From: Verrucomicrobiota bacterium | Lineage (GTDB): Bacteria > Verrucomicrobiota > Verrucomicrobiia > Palsa-1439 | NCBI GenBank assembly: GCA_003152315.1 | Contig: PLZV01000020.1 | Location: forward strand, 34,530-71,994 | Direction: 5' to 3' | DNA length: 37,465 bases | The notes under the pieces: generated by a model | What the model saw: the letters and a program-made list of their open reading frames with translations, nothing else | Told to the model about the DNA's origin: nothing | Database searches by the model: none | Translations under genes and position numbers: made by a program | Part shown: positions 15,367-23,625 of the stretch, in pieces | Layout of the letters: every line of letters begins with the position of its first letter | Position numbering within the stretch: position 1 is the first letter of the stretch

Positions 15367-16417
15367 AAACCTCCTTCGTTGCTTCCAGAAACTTGTGTAT
15401 TTCCTCATCCGTCCCGATGCTGACCCGCGCGAAATCGCGGATACGGTCGGCGTCCCACCAGCGCACGAGAATATTCTTCGCTCGCAGTCCGTCAAACCAC
15501 TGCTTTGCTGTCACGGGCACCGGCGGCTTCGTGAAAACAAAGTTCGTTTGTGAAGGATAAACAAAGAAACCGAGTTTGGCGAGTGCCGCGCTCGTCCGCT
15601 CCCGCGTGGCACAAATCTTCTTCACGTTCTGCTGGAAGTAATCCCACTCTTCCAATGTCGCCTCCGCACCGAGCTGACTCAGGCGGCTTACGTTGTAACT
15701 GTCCTTCACTTTGTTGAGCGCAGCGATCAATTCACCCGAACCGACCGCCCAACCGACACGCATGCCCGCGAACGAAAACGCCTTGGAAAACGTCCGCGCG
15801 ACGATCACGTTGTCGTATTCACTCACGAGATCGAGACAGTGTTCCGATGCAAAGTCCACATAGGCTTCGTCGATCACCACGACTCCCCTCGCCTCCTCAA
15901 TCACCCGCTGTAATTGGACACGCTGCAGCCATCCGCCGCTCGGCGCGTTCGGTTGCGTGATGAATACCAGCTTCACGCCGTCAAGCTTTGACAATAACGG
16001 CGTGTGTGCCTGAATCTGAAAGTTCTCATCGAGCGGCAGTTCGACCTGCGTTGCGCCCTGAATGTTTGCGAGCACCGGATACAGCGAATAGCTGGGCCAA
16101 AAGTACGCCAGCTTCTCGCATTCACCGCAGAAGGCGCGCACGCAAAGGTTGAGAATATCGTCACACCCGTTGCCGATGATAATTTGTTCGGGGTCAAACC
16201 CGTGAATCTTGCCGAGTTTCACGCGCAATGCGGAGGACGTCGGGTCTGGATACAACCGCAGTTTCCCATCAATCGCCCCACGCAGGATCTCCAGGACTTT
16301 TGGCGATGGCGGATACGGATTCTCATTGGTATTGAGCTTGATAAGGCCCGCAACCTTCGGCTGTTCCCCGGGCACATACCCGCTCATCCGCTCAACCTGC
16401 CGGCGGATGTAGCTCAT
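15347..16417 (-). CDS. hisC: Histidinol-phosphate aminotransferase
   Basis: The 356-aa class I/II aminotransferase has [12 protein letters not shown] near the N-terminus, [20 protein letters not shown] and the PLP lysine K212 in [16 protein letters not shown]. These are HisC signatures. It transfers the amino group from glutamate to imidazole-acetol phosphate. Its ATG overlaps the end of hisD by four bases and its end overlaps hisB, so hisD-hisC-hisB is a tight translationally coupled set. The rest of the histidine pathway is not in the window. Confidence 0.96.
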   Translation of the reverse strand: MSYIRRQVERMSGYVPGEQPKVAGLIKLNTNENPYPPSPKVLEILRGAIDGKLRLYPDPTSSALRVKLGKIHGFDPEQIIIGNGCDDILNLCVRAFCGECEKLAYFWPSYSLYPVLANIQGATQVELPLDENFQIQAHTPLLSKLDGVKLVFITQPNAPSGGWLQRVQLQRVIEEARGVVVIDEAYVDFASEHCLDLVSEYDNVIVARTFSKAFSFAGMRVGWAVGSGELIAALNKVKDSYNVSRLSQLGAEATLEEWDYFQQNVKKICATRERTSAALAKLGFFVYPSQTNFVFTKPPVPVTAKQWFDGLRAKNILVRWWDADRIRDFARVSIGTDEEIHKFLEATKEVCEEAKR

Positions 16418-17679
16418 CGGAACCTGACCCGCGCCGACGCGGCGTGCGCGTCCAATCCTTCCACCTCACCGAACGCTTCCAACGTGGGGAGGGATTTGGC
16501 CAGCGCAGTGCGAGAAAGCTCAATCACGCTCGTCCGCCGTTGAAACTGATCTACCGTTAACCCCGCAAAGGCCGCGCCCGCGCCGTCTGTTGGCAATTCG
16601 TGGCTTGGCCCCGCAAGGTAATCGCCCACCACCGTCGGCGTCCAAGGACCGAGGAAAATGGCGCCTGCGGTTCTGATCGCGCGCAACACTTTCGGGGCGT
16701 TCTTCACCATCAGCTCGCAATGTTCGGGCGCAAACTGATTTGTGATCGCGATGGCCTGTACGAGGTCTTTTGCCAGAACGCAAACGCCGCCCCTGTCGAG
16801 TGTCCGACGCACAAACTCATCCCTCTTCAGTCTGTGGATCTGCTTCTGAATCTCCGTTTGTGTTGCTGCCAACACTTTCTCGGACGTGGTTACAAGCCAG
16901 ACCCGTTCAAAGCCGCTGCCGTGCTCCGCTTGCGCCAGCAGGTCGGCGGCGATAAACGCTGGTTCAGCGGTGTTATCGGCGAGTACCAGCAGTTCACTCG
17001 GCCCCGGAAGCAAATCGATCCCCACGCGTCCAAAGAGAAGTTTCTTCGCGACGGTGACATAGGCATTCCCCGGACCAAAAATCTTGACGACCCGCTTGAT
17101 AGACTGTGTCCCCAGCGCCAGCGCGGCGATGGCCTGTGCGCCTCCCAATTGGTAAACCTCTGTCGCACCCGCAACTCGGGCTGCATAGAGCAAGGCGGGA
17201 TTGATCGGCGGAGGCGAACAAACGACAATCTCCGGGCAACCCGCCACTTTCGCCAGCGTAGCGGTCATCAAAACGGTCGACACCAGCGGTGCCGTACCAC
17301 CCGGAACATAAATGCCCACTCGCTGCAGCGGGTCGAATTTTTCCCCGACACGCGCGCCCTGCGAATTGCGCATCGACCAGTCCTTGCGTAGCGACCGTTT
17401 GGCAAAAGCCGCGACGTTCTTGTGGGTAACGGCAATCGCCCGCGCCAAATCCGGATTGGGTTTTGATGCCTTGCCGGCGACGCGAAACTCGGACGCCATC
17501 AGCCGCACCTTGTCGAATCGCTCCGTCAGATCCACTAGCGCCTCATCGCCGCGAGCACGCACGTCGTCGATGATGGCGCGTACGCACTCTTCGATTTTCG
17601 GGTCGAAGAGACTCGACGCCGCACACGCCTCGGCAACGGCGTGGTCGAAATCAGGCTGATCGTAACGCAGGGTTTTCAT
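16414..17679 (-). CDS. hisD: Histidinol dehydrogenase
   Basis: The 421-aa protein matches HisD in length and motifs. These include VGIYVPGGTAPLVSTVLM, QLGGAQAIAALALGT, KIFGPGNAYVTVAKK, LLPGPSELLVLAD, Q250/H253 of the zinc site in AQAEHGS, and the catalytic pair E319-H320 in APEHCEL. It oxidises L-histidinol to histidine in two NAD-dependent steps. It is the first gene of the his cluster here. A short leftward ORF ends 15 bases upstream, so the promoter may lie within or beyond that ORF; no clear -35/-10 pair is seen. Confidence 0.97.
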   Translation of the reverse strand: MKTLRYDQPDFDHAVAEACAASSLFDPKIEECVRAIIDDVRARGDEALVDLTERFDKVRLMASEFRVAGKASKPNPDLARAIAVTHKNVAAFAKRSLRKDWSMRNSQGARVGEKFDPLQRVGIYVPGGTAPLVSTVLMTATLAKVAGCPEIVVCSPPPINPALLYAARVAGATEVYQLGGAQAIAALALGTQSIKRVVKIFGPGNAYVTVAKKLLFGRVGIDLLPGPSELLVLADNTAEPAFIAADLLAQAEHGSGFERVWLVTTSEKVLAATQTEIQKQIHRLKRDEFVRRTLDRGGVCVLAKDLVQAIAITNQFAPEHCELMVKNAPKVLRAIRTAGAIFLGPWTPTVVGDYLAGPSHELPTDGAGAAFAGLTVDQFQRRTSVIELSRTALAKSLPTLEAFGEVEGLDAHAASARVRFR

Positions 17680-17694
17680 GCGAATGGGATGTTA

Positions 17695-17844
17695 CTAGAC
17701 AGTCAGGTTGTAGAGCAAGCGCGCCGCTTGCCGGGTGGTGCCGTAGTTCGACAGACCTTCCAGCACGGTCCAGATGACGCTGGCGCCTTGGCGGTAACAG
17801 CAGCTCTCCTCGGCAATGCCGTTTTTGCGGAAAACGAACCGCAT
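17695..17844 (-). CDS. Short ORF or 3' gene remnant upstream of hisD (49 aa)
   Basis: ATG 17844 opens a 49-aa frame that stops at 17695-17697. The sequence (MRFVFRKNGIAEESCCYRQ, then GASVIWTVLEGLSNYGTTRQ and AARLLYNLTV) has the composition of a folded protein, with a buried helix around IWTVLEGL. It lacks a clear ribosome site and begins at the left arm of the repeat 17832-17949. It may be the tail of a longer gene cut by that repeat. I do not recognise the family. It is read in the same direction as hisD. Confidence 0.4.
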   Translation of the reverse strand: MRFVFRKNGIAEESCCYRQGASVIWTVLEGLSNYGTTRQAARLLYNLTV

Positions 17845-17949
17845 TGTAATCTTCGACTTCTTCCGCTCTATTTATTTCTGGCACAACGATTTAACCCATG
17901 TTTTGCGAGTGAAATCAATCCGGTTCGTTTCGCAGAAACACATGTTTTT
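17832..17949 (+). repeat. Dispersed paired-arm repeat, copy 1
   Basis: Inverted arms AAACGAACC (17832-17840) and GGTTCGTTT (17922-17930) lie 99 bases end to end. The right arm continues into CGCAGAAACACATGTTTTT (17931-17949), which contains a GTTTC/GAAAC mini-hairpin. Bases 17922-17949 are identical over 28 positions to 32692-32719 in copy 2. A further shared segment, TTGTCAAAGAAC (18019-18030) and ACTATAC (18038-18044), lies downstream. No transposase is linked to it. Confidence 0.75.
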
Positions 17950-18052
17950 CCGCCCCTTCCTCCCTTGACAAAAATACCCGCTCTTGGCCTTCGTATCTTT
18001 AGCGAAGTAGGCTTTCACTTGTCAAAGAACTGGTTCGACTATACCCATCCCG

Positions 18053-18685
18053 GCACACCATGTCCAGCAGAATTATCATGTACCGATAAACGAGCGAAAC
18101 CCATTCCCGGTTGTAACCGAATCATACCGTTTCGGTCAAAAACTCGCCGACCTTCTGAATCGCCACGTGTACGATAACATCGGTCTGACCGGACTGGGGG
18201 AGACGAACACCACAATCGACTGTATTCACTGTGAACCGCAGGAGAGACCCGGTCGCGAAAGACGGCAAAACGACGCGGAGGCCGATAAGATTGTCGAGTG
18301 GGTCAAGGAGTGGTGCTGCGGAGCGAAGGAGCAATAGAATCAAGGTGATCTTACCATTGCTGTGCTGACTCCATACAGAAAGCAGGCGAAATTAATCCGC
18401 AACAAGCTGAGATCTGCATCGCTCCTTGATCGGGTGGAAGTCTGGAATACCCACCAGGCACAAGGCCGCGAGTGGGACTGGGTATTGTTCAGCGCATCTG
18501 ATACTGACAGGCTGGAGGGAAATGATCCGTGGTTCAGTGACTCCAGCAACCCCATCGGTAAGGCATTGTTAAACACGACCATCAGTCGCACCAAGCAACA
18601 TCTCAGAATCTTCCTCGACGCGACCTACTGGAAGCAGCGACGCGTTCGGTCAATCTTGACAGAGTTGGCCGGCGACCACACGTGA
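18053..18685 (+). pseudogene. 3' remnant of a superfamily I (Dna2/Upf1-like) helicase gene
   Basis: One frame reads as the last two helicase motifs of a superfamily I enzyme, interrupted by TAG at 18335-18337. Before the stop are FPVVTESYRFGQKLADLLNR and DAEADKIVEWVKEW. After it come TIAVLTPYRKQAKLIRNKL, VWNTHQAQGREWDWVLFSAS (the motif V type Q-G-E element) and ALLNTTISRTKQHLRIFLD (motif VI type). Walker A and B are missing, so the product cannot hydrolyse ATP. The open part after the stop is 18362-18685. The 5' boundary is set where similarity fades beside the dispersed repeat and is approximate. Confidence 0.75.
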
Positions 18686-18728
18686 TGGCTGACCCGCATG
18701 AAACACCATCACCTCTTGCTGGTGCATC

Positions 18729-20318
18729 CTACTCCCACTCGATCGTACTGGGTGGCTTGCTGGAGATGTCGAGGCAGACGCGGTTCACACCTTTGACTTC
18801 ATTGATGATCCGGGTGGAAAGTCGCGCCAGTAAGTCGTACGGCAACCGCACCCAGTCGGCGGTCATGCCGTCCACACTTTCCACCGCGCGGATGGCGATG
18901 ACGTTGTCATAGGTACGCTCGTCGCCCATCACACCGACGGTCTTCACGGGCAGCAGTACCGCAAATGTCTGCCAGACCTTGTAGTAAAGGTCTGCCTTTT
19001 TCATCTCGTCAATGACGACCCAGTCGGCTTCCCGTAGAATCCTCAATCGCTCCGGGCTCACGGCGCCGAGGATGCGCACGGCCAAGCCAGGCCCGGGAAA
19101 TGGCTGACGCCAGACAATTTCGCGTGGCAGACCGAGTTGCGCGCCGACCTCGCGCACTTCGTCCTTGAAGAGCGCCCGTAGCGGCTCAAGTAGTTCAAAT
19201 TTCATATTCTTCGGCAGGCCGCCGACGTTGTGGTGTGATTTGATCATCGCGGCGGGATTGCCCGCAATGGAAACGCTCTCGATCACATCGGGGTACGTCG
19301 TGCCTTGCGCGAGAAAGCGCGCCGCCCCGGCTTTCTTCGTCGCCTTCTGAAACACCTCCACAAAGGCGCGACCGATAATCTTGCGCTTGCGTTCGGGATT
19401 GGTCACGCCGCGCAGCTTGCGCAGGAATACGCCCGTGGCGTCTTCATAATGCAACTTCATGTGTCGGTTTTTGCCGAATACCTCCCGCACGCCTTCCGCT
19501 TCCGACTTGCGCAAGAGGCCGTTGTTGACGAACACACAGGTGAGCTGGTCGCCGATGGCCTTGTGAATGAGAGCCGCTGCCACACTGGAGTCCACGCCGC
19601 CCGACAAACCGAGAATCACCCGGTCGGTGCCCACCACTCCGCGAATCTCCTCAATCGCATGGTCGATAAACGACTTTATTGTCCAGTTGCGACCGCAATC
19701 GCAGACGCCATGCACGAAGTTCGAAACGATCTGCTTCCCGTTCGGCGTGTGATGGACTTCGGGGTGAAACTGTATGCCGAAGAGGCGGCGGCGCGAATTG
19801 GCGATGGCGGCGTACGGAGAATTCTGGCTGTGCGCAACGGGGCGGAAACCGTCCGGCACCTTTGTCATCTTGTCGCCGTGACTCATCCAAACCTTCTGGC
19901 GGGAATCCAACTTCGCAAACAACGGTGAATCGCCCGTGATCTCCAGCTCCGCGTGGCCGTATTCACGTTTGTCGCCTTTCTCGACGCGACCGCCGAGTTG
20001 GTGCGCCATCAACTGCATCCCGTAGCAGATGCCGAGCACGGGAATGCCGAGCTTCCAAATCGCCGGGTCGCAATGTGGCGCAGCTTTGCCATAAACGCTT
20101 GCGGGTCCGCCACTCAGAATGAGCCCGTGTGGTTTCAGAGCCCGGAGTTTCGCCGCCGGGGTGTCAAAGCGCAGGATCTGCGAGAAGACCTGGCACTCGC
20201 GAATTCGCCGCGCAATCACCTGTGTATACTGCGACCCAAAGTCGAGGATGACGATGTTTTCAGGAATCGCCAGCCGGGACTGTGTTCTTTTTGGTTGGGG
20301 TTTCGGGAGACGGGACAT
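18729..20318 (-). CDS. guaA: GMP synthase (glutamine-hydrolysing)
   Basis: The 529-aa protein has the two GuaA parts. The class I glutamine amidotransferase (about 20-205) has C98 in GICYGMQ and H in [12 protein letters not shown]. The ATP-pyrophosphatase has the PP-loop [15 protein letters not shown], followed by the GMP-synthase dimerisation domain ending [13 protein letters not shown]. It aminates XMP to GMP. A basic N-terminal extension of about 18 residues precedes the catalytic domain. The gene starts 5 bases after the IMP dehydrogenase stop, so both steps from IMP to GMP are one operon. Confidence 0.97.
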   Translation of the reverse strand: MSRLPKPQPKRTQSRLAIPENIVILDFGSQYTQVIARRIRECQVFSQILRFDTPAAKLRALKPHGLILSGGPASVYGKAAPHCDPAIWKLGIPVLGICYGMQLMAHQLGGRVEKGDKREYGHAELEITGDSPLFAKLDSRQKVWMSHGDKMTKVPDGFRPVAHSQNSPYAAIANSRRRLFGIQFHPEVHHTPNGKQIVSNFVHGVCDCGRNWTIKSFIDHAIEEIRGVVGTDRVILGLSGGVDSSVAAALIHKAIGDQLTCVFVNNGLLRKSEAEGVREVFGKNRHMKLHYEDATGVFLRKLRGVTNPERKRKIIGRAFVEVFQKATKKAGAARFLAQGTTYPDVIESVSIAGNPAAMIKSHHNVGGLPKNMKFELLEPLRALFKDEVREVGAQLGLPREIVWRQPFPGPGLAVRILGAVSPERLRILREADWVVIDEMKKADLYYKVWQTFAVLLPVKTVGVMGDERTYDNVIAIRAVESVDGMTADWVRLPYDLLARLSTRIINEVKGVNRVCLDISSKPPSTIEWE

Positions 20319-20323
20319 GCGGC

Positions 20324-21487
20324 TTACTTGCTGCCCATACCAACGCCCTGCACGGTTTGAAAGATCTTGCCCTCGGTCTTGATCGCAGGCGCGATGATGA
20401 TTTCCGTCTCCTGAAACTCGCGCACGCTGCGCGCCCCAACGTTCCCCATGCAGGTCGCCAGCGCACCGACGAGATTCTGCGAACCATCGTCGAGTTCCGC
20501 CGGGCCGAAGAGGATTTGTTTGAGGGTGCCCGTCACACCGACGCGAATGCGCGTGCCACGCGGCAGGTTGGCGTGCGGCGTGGCCATTCCCCAGTGGAAT
20601 CCCCGGCCTGGCGCCTCCTTGGTGCGCGCGAAGGCGCTACCAATCATCACGGCGTCAGCTCCACAGGCAAACGCCTTGCAGATGTCGCCGCCCTTACTCA
20701 TGCCGCCGTCGGTGATGATCGGCACATATTGGCCCGTTTGTTTGAAGTGGTGATCGCGCGCCGCTGCGCAATCGACGGTTGCTGTCACCTGCGGGACGCC
20801 GAGGCCGAGTACGCCCCGCGTCGTGCACGCCGAACCGGGACCAATGCCGATGAGAACGGCTGCCATCCCGCATTGCATCAACTCCAGCGTCACGCTGTAG
20901 GTCACGCAATTGCCAATGACGACGGGGATGCGCAGCGTTTTGCAGAAGGCCGCGAGGTCGAGCGTCTTGTACTCACTGGAAAGATGCCGCAGGGTGGAGA
21001 CCGTGGATTGCACCACAAAAATGTCCGCACCTGCCTCCTGGGCAATGGCCCCGAAACGCTCGGCGCGTTGCGGAATCGAGCTGACGGCACAGGTTACGCC
21101 GGCATCCTTGATTTCTTTGACGCGTGCGGCAATAAGGTCTTCCTGAATCGGCTCGGTGTAAATGCGCTGCAGAAGATGCGTCGCCTCTTCCTTGCTGACA
21201 TTGACGATCTTGTCGAGAACCTCGTCCGGATTTTTGTAGCGCGTCTGCACGCCTTCCAGGTTGAGCACGGCAACCCCGCCGAGCTTGCCCATTTCGACGG
21301 CAAAACGCACATCCACGACCCCATCCATCGCGCTTGCCAGAATCGGCACGCGAATCTTATGCGAACCGAGTTGAAAACTCGTATCGACTTCGTTGGGGTT
21401 GATGGTGACAGTGCCTGGCACCAGCGCGATGTCATCGAATCCGTATGTTACGCGGGCTTTACGATTCCGACCAATCCACATGCCCAT
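20324..21487 (-). CDS. IMP dehydrogenase, CBS-less (GuaB3-like)
   Basis: At 387 aa this lacks the CBS (Bateman) domain present in standard IMPDH of about 480-500 aa. The barrel retains ASAMDGVVD, the catalytic loop [20 protein letters not shown] with C221, and the phosphate site [26 protein letters not shown]. The pattern resembles the GuaB3 subfamily of actinobacteria and cyanobacteria. It should oxidise IMP to XMP with NAD, the substrate of GuaA next door. GGAGG lies 9 bases before ATG 21487 and fixes the start. Loss of CBS implies that it is not controlled by adenine/guanine nucleotides through that domain. Confidence 0.93.
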   Translation of the reverse strand: MGMWIGRNRKARVTYGFDDIALVPGTVTINPNEVDTSFQLGSHKIRVPILASAMDGVVDVRFAVEMGKLGGVAVLNLEGVQTRYKNPDEVLDKIVNVSKEEATHLLQRIYTEPIQEDLIAARVKEIKDAGVTCAVSSIPQRAERFGAIAQEAGADIFVVQSTVSTLRHLSSEYKTLDLAAFCKTLRIPVVIGNCVTYSVTLELMQCGMAAVLIGIGPGSACTTRGVLGLGVPQVTATVDCAAARDHHFKQTGQYVPIITDGGMSKGGDICKAFACGADAVMIGSAFARTKEAPGRGFHWGMATPHANLPRGTRIRVGVTGTLKQILFGPAELDDGSQNLVGALATCMGNVGARSVREFQETEIIIAPAIKTEGKIFQTVQGVGMGSK

Positions 21488-21675
21488 GGTGGAGAACCTC
21501 CGTGTTTTCCAAACGACTTCCCAATTGTCTCTGTATTAGATGGACGCACACCCTGGCTCCGACGATACCCGGAGCTGCATCCGCTCGCTGCCACATTCAT
21601 ACCGACTGGTGAGAGCCAAGACAATCTCCAAGTGTGTGAATGACAGGAAAAAAAACTGGCCGCGGTGCGGGCACT

Positions 21676-22485
21676 TCAATGTTGCGCCACTGTGCTCTCG
21701 CCATTCGTACTCGTAGCCCCCTGCGTGGCCCACAAAAACCGCAGGACACCCCAAGTCACTGAGGTCGAGCTGCTGTCACGTTCCGCTTCGAAGCGAATCT
21801 GCTGCACCAGAGCCAGCGCCTGGGCGTCCACGGCTTCGTCACCACACGAGCGGTCAAGCACCGCGTAGAGGACCAGCCCGTCTGCGCCCACCCCGACACG
21901 AACTTGTGTGGGGCGAATCGGTCCAGAACTGGTGATGACCGGCAACGGCGGTAGGTAGGTGACGCCACGGTCCTCAAGCGCGCTAAGGACGCGGAGGACG
22001 GATTGATTGATCGATATCGGCGGCTCGATTGCTTCGTTGTCATTCGACTCTTCGGAAAGCGCAGGCGTTTTCTCGGCTGCGGAAAGCACGGCCGCATCCA
22101 CCGGTGTCGGCTCCAACAACGAACGTAGCGCATCCATCGGCCTGTCAGCGAGAAAGGCCGGCTGTTCGTTCCAGCCAAGATTACGCTGCGTGGGTACTAT
22201 TTTTTGGCGCCACATCCCCCGGGAAAACCCGTGCGCGCTGGGCAGGGTCATCAGGCTCGGGTCGAACACATCGGCGATAACGTACCGCGGGTCACTGGAG
22301 GAAAAGGGGTTCTGGTTTGCCTTGGGCATCACCAGCACGCGTGATGTTTCACGGGGAGCCGTGGCCAGCGAGACACCGGAAACACGGAAAAAAACAAACA
22401 TCGCGCCGAAGGCCACCAGGGAGCCGGCCAAAATCCAGAGCAGCAGTTGCCCCTGTGCGAAGGACAGCTTGGGGCCACGCTTCAT
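21676..22485 (-). CDS. TonB-like protein with N-terminal membrane anchor
   Basis: The 269-aa protein has a short basic N-terminus, one membrane helix (about 13-34, LLLWILAGSLVAFGAMFVFF) and a long variable linker. A small C-terminal domain (about 185-255) contains PTQVRVGVGADGLVLYAVLD and ALALVQQIRFEA, close in form to the TonB C-terminal domain. It follows exbB and exbD in the same operon, 6 bases after exbD. By analogy it would carry proton-motive energy to an outer-membrane partner. Sequence similarity to classic TonB is weak and the linker is not Pro-rich, so an unusual partner is likely. Confidence 0.7.
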   Translation of the reverse strand: MKRGPKLSFAQGQLLLWILAGSLVAFGAMFVFFRVSGVSLATAPRETSRVLVMPKANQNPFSSSDPRYVIADVFDPSLMTLPSAHGFSRGMWRQKIVPTQRNLGWNEQPAFLADRPMDALRSLLEPTPVDAAVLSAAEKTPALSEESNDNEAIEPPISINQSVLRVLSALEDRGVTYLPPLPVITSSGPIRPTQVRVGVGADGLVLYAVLDRSCGDEAVDAQALALVQQIRFEAERDSSSTSVTWGVLRFLWATQGATSTNGESTVAQH

Positions 22486-22491
22486 GGCAAC

Positions 22492-22917
22492 TCAGTTTGG
22501 AGCGCCCGTCGCCGCTGCCTCGGGCCGGGCGGCCATATTAACCGTCGTGATACCGGCCCGCGTTGCCGCCCCCATGATTTGCATTTCGGTCCCGTGGGAA
22601 ACCTGCTGGTCGGTCTTGATGATCAATTCATGACCGTGCCCCTGTTGCACCGCATCCCGAAGCGTTTGCTCCAGCTTGTCCATGGTGATGGGCTGATCGT
22701 TGAAAAACAGCAGGTCATCACGCGCCGCGGTGACAACCAGTGATGGGAACATGGCAGTCAACCCCATGGCGGAGGGAGATAGGTCAACTTTGACGCCCGG
22801 CACCATAACGGACGGAGAATTGAGAACAAAGAAAAGGAGCAGCAGGAACACGACGTTCACCAGCGGAGCGGCGTCCACCAATCCCTTTGAAATCTGGCAA
22901 TGTGTCCGGAACGTCAT
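22492..22917 (-). CDS. ExbD/TolR-family biopolymer transport protein
   Basis: The 141-aa protein has one membrane helix near the N-terminus (about 18-36, PLVNVVFLLLLFFVL) and a periplasmic domain with LIIKTDQQVSHG, typical of ExbD/TolR. The usual aspartate at the start of the membrane helix is represented by VDAAPLVNVV (D15), in the place where the proton-relay Asp of ExbD normally sits. It forms the proton channel with the ExbB-like protein encoded immediately upstream; the two genes overlap by four bases (22914-22917). Confidence 0.88.
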   Translation of the reverse strand: MTFRTHCQISKGLVDAAPLVNVVFLLLLFFVLNSPSVMVPGVKVDLSPSAMGLTAMFPSLVVTAARDDLLFFNDQPITMDKLEQTLRDAVQQGHGHELIIKTDQQVSHGTEMQIMGAATRAGITTVNMAARPEAAATGAPN

Positions 22918-23558
22918 CGCAGCGCCACCACTTTGCTCGATTGTTCGCCACCTTCTTCTTTCCGTGCCAGATACTGTACGGTCTCGTTGGCGGCCTTTTC
23001 CATGTCGAGCACCAGGTTTTGAACGCGGCTAACGAGATAGTTGTAGGCGATATAACTGGGAATTGCGACGACGAGCCCGCCCGCCGTGGTCAGCAGCGCC
23101 TGCCACACGCCCCCGGCCAATTGCCCCGCCGTGGTTGACTGTGTGTTCTCGATAACTTTGAACACCTGGATCATTCCCCAGACCGTTCCGAGAAAACCAA
23201 GCAACGGCGTGATTTGCGCGATGGTCACGAGGATTGGCAAATTATGCTCCAGCCGCGTCACCTCCGTGCGCGCCGTGTCCTGAACCGCTTCGCGAATCTC
23301 TTCGCGGGAACGATCGTGATTCACCACTGCGGCCATGACGACCTGGGCGACCGGGCCCGCAGTTTCCTTGCAGGTACTGATGGCCTCACTGACATTCCCA
23401 CGCTTGAGGGAATTGAGGACGCCATTTACAAAATCGTTCGTGTGGATTTGCGCGCGGTGATAGTGAAAGAGGCGCTCAAAAAATACCGCGATGGCCAAAA
23501 TCGCGCTGATGAGGATGAACCACATCAGCGGACCGCCTTTTGTCATGAGTTCCAGCAT
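22914..23558 (-). CDS. MotA/TolQ/ExbB-family proton channel protein
   Basis: The 214-aa protein has three membrane helices (about 10-28, 108-133 and 148-172). The family signature is TIAQITPLLGFLGTVWGMIQVF, with TTAGGLVVAIPSYIAYNYL in the last helix. Its second and third helices line the proton path with ExbD. It is preceded by 67 bases after the TPR gene and overlaps exbD. Together with exbD and the TonB-like gene it forms an energised envelope module whose partner is probably the TPR protein upstream. Confidence 0.93.
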   Translation of the reverse strand: MLELMTKGGPLMWFILISAILAIAVFFERLFHYHRAQIHTNDFVNGVLNSLKRGNVSEAISTCKETAGPVAQVVMAAVVNHDRSREEIREAVQDTARTEVTRLEHNLPILVTIAQITPLLGFLGTVWGMIQVFKVIENTQSTTAGQLAGGVWQALLTTAGGLVVAIPSYIAYNYLVSRVQNLVLDMEKAANETVQYLARKEEGGEQSSKVVALR

Positions 23559-23625
23559 ATGCTACCTCCTCTTGCTTACCTTAGAAACGACCCTTTTTCA
23601 ACGATAAACCAAGCATTTTCCGTAC

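Noticed and set aside
17965-17999. TTGACA as a promoter for the helicase fragment
   Set aside because: The nearest -10-like TATCTT is 23 bases away, too far for a sigma-70 promoter.
18031-18061. tRNA-like 3' end (GGTTCGACTATACC ... CACACCA)
   Set aside because: No matching acceptor 5' strand, D-arm or anticodon arm is found in the 70 bases upstream.
17641-18177. A 178-codon plus-strand frame
   Set aside because: It runs across the antisense of hisD, a repeat and the helicase remnant in the wrong frame, with no family likeness.
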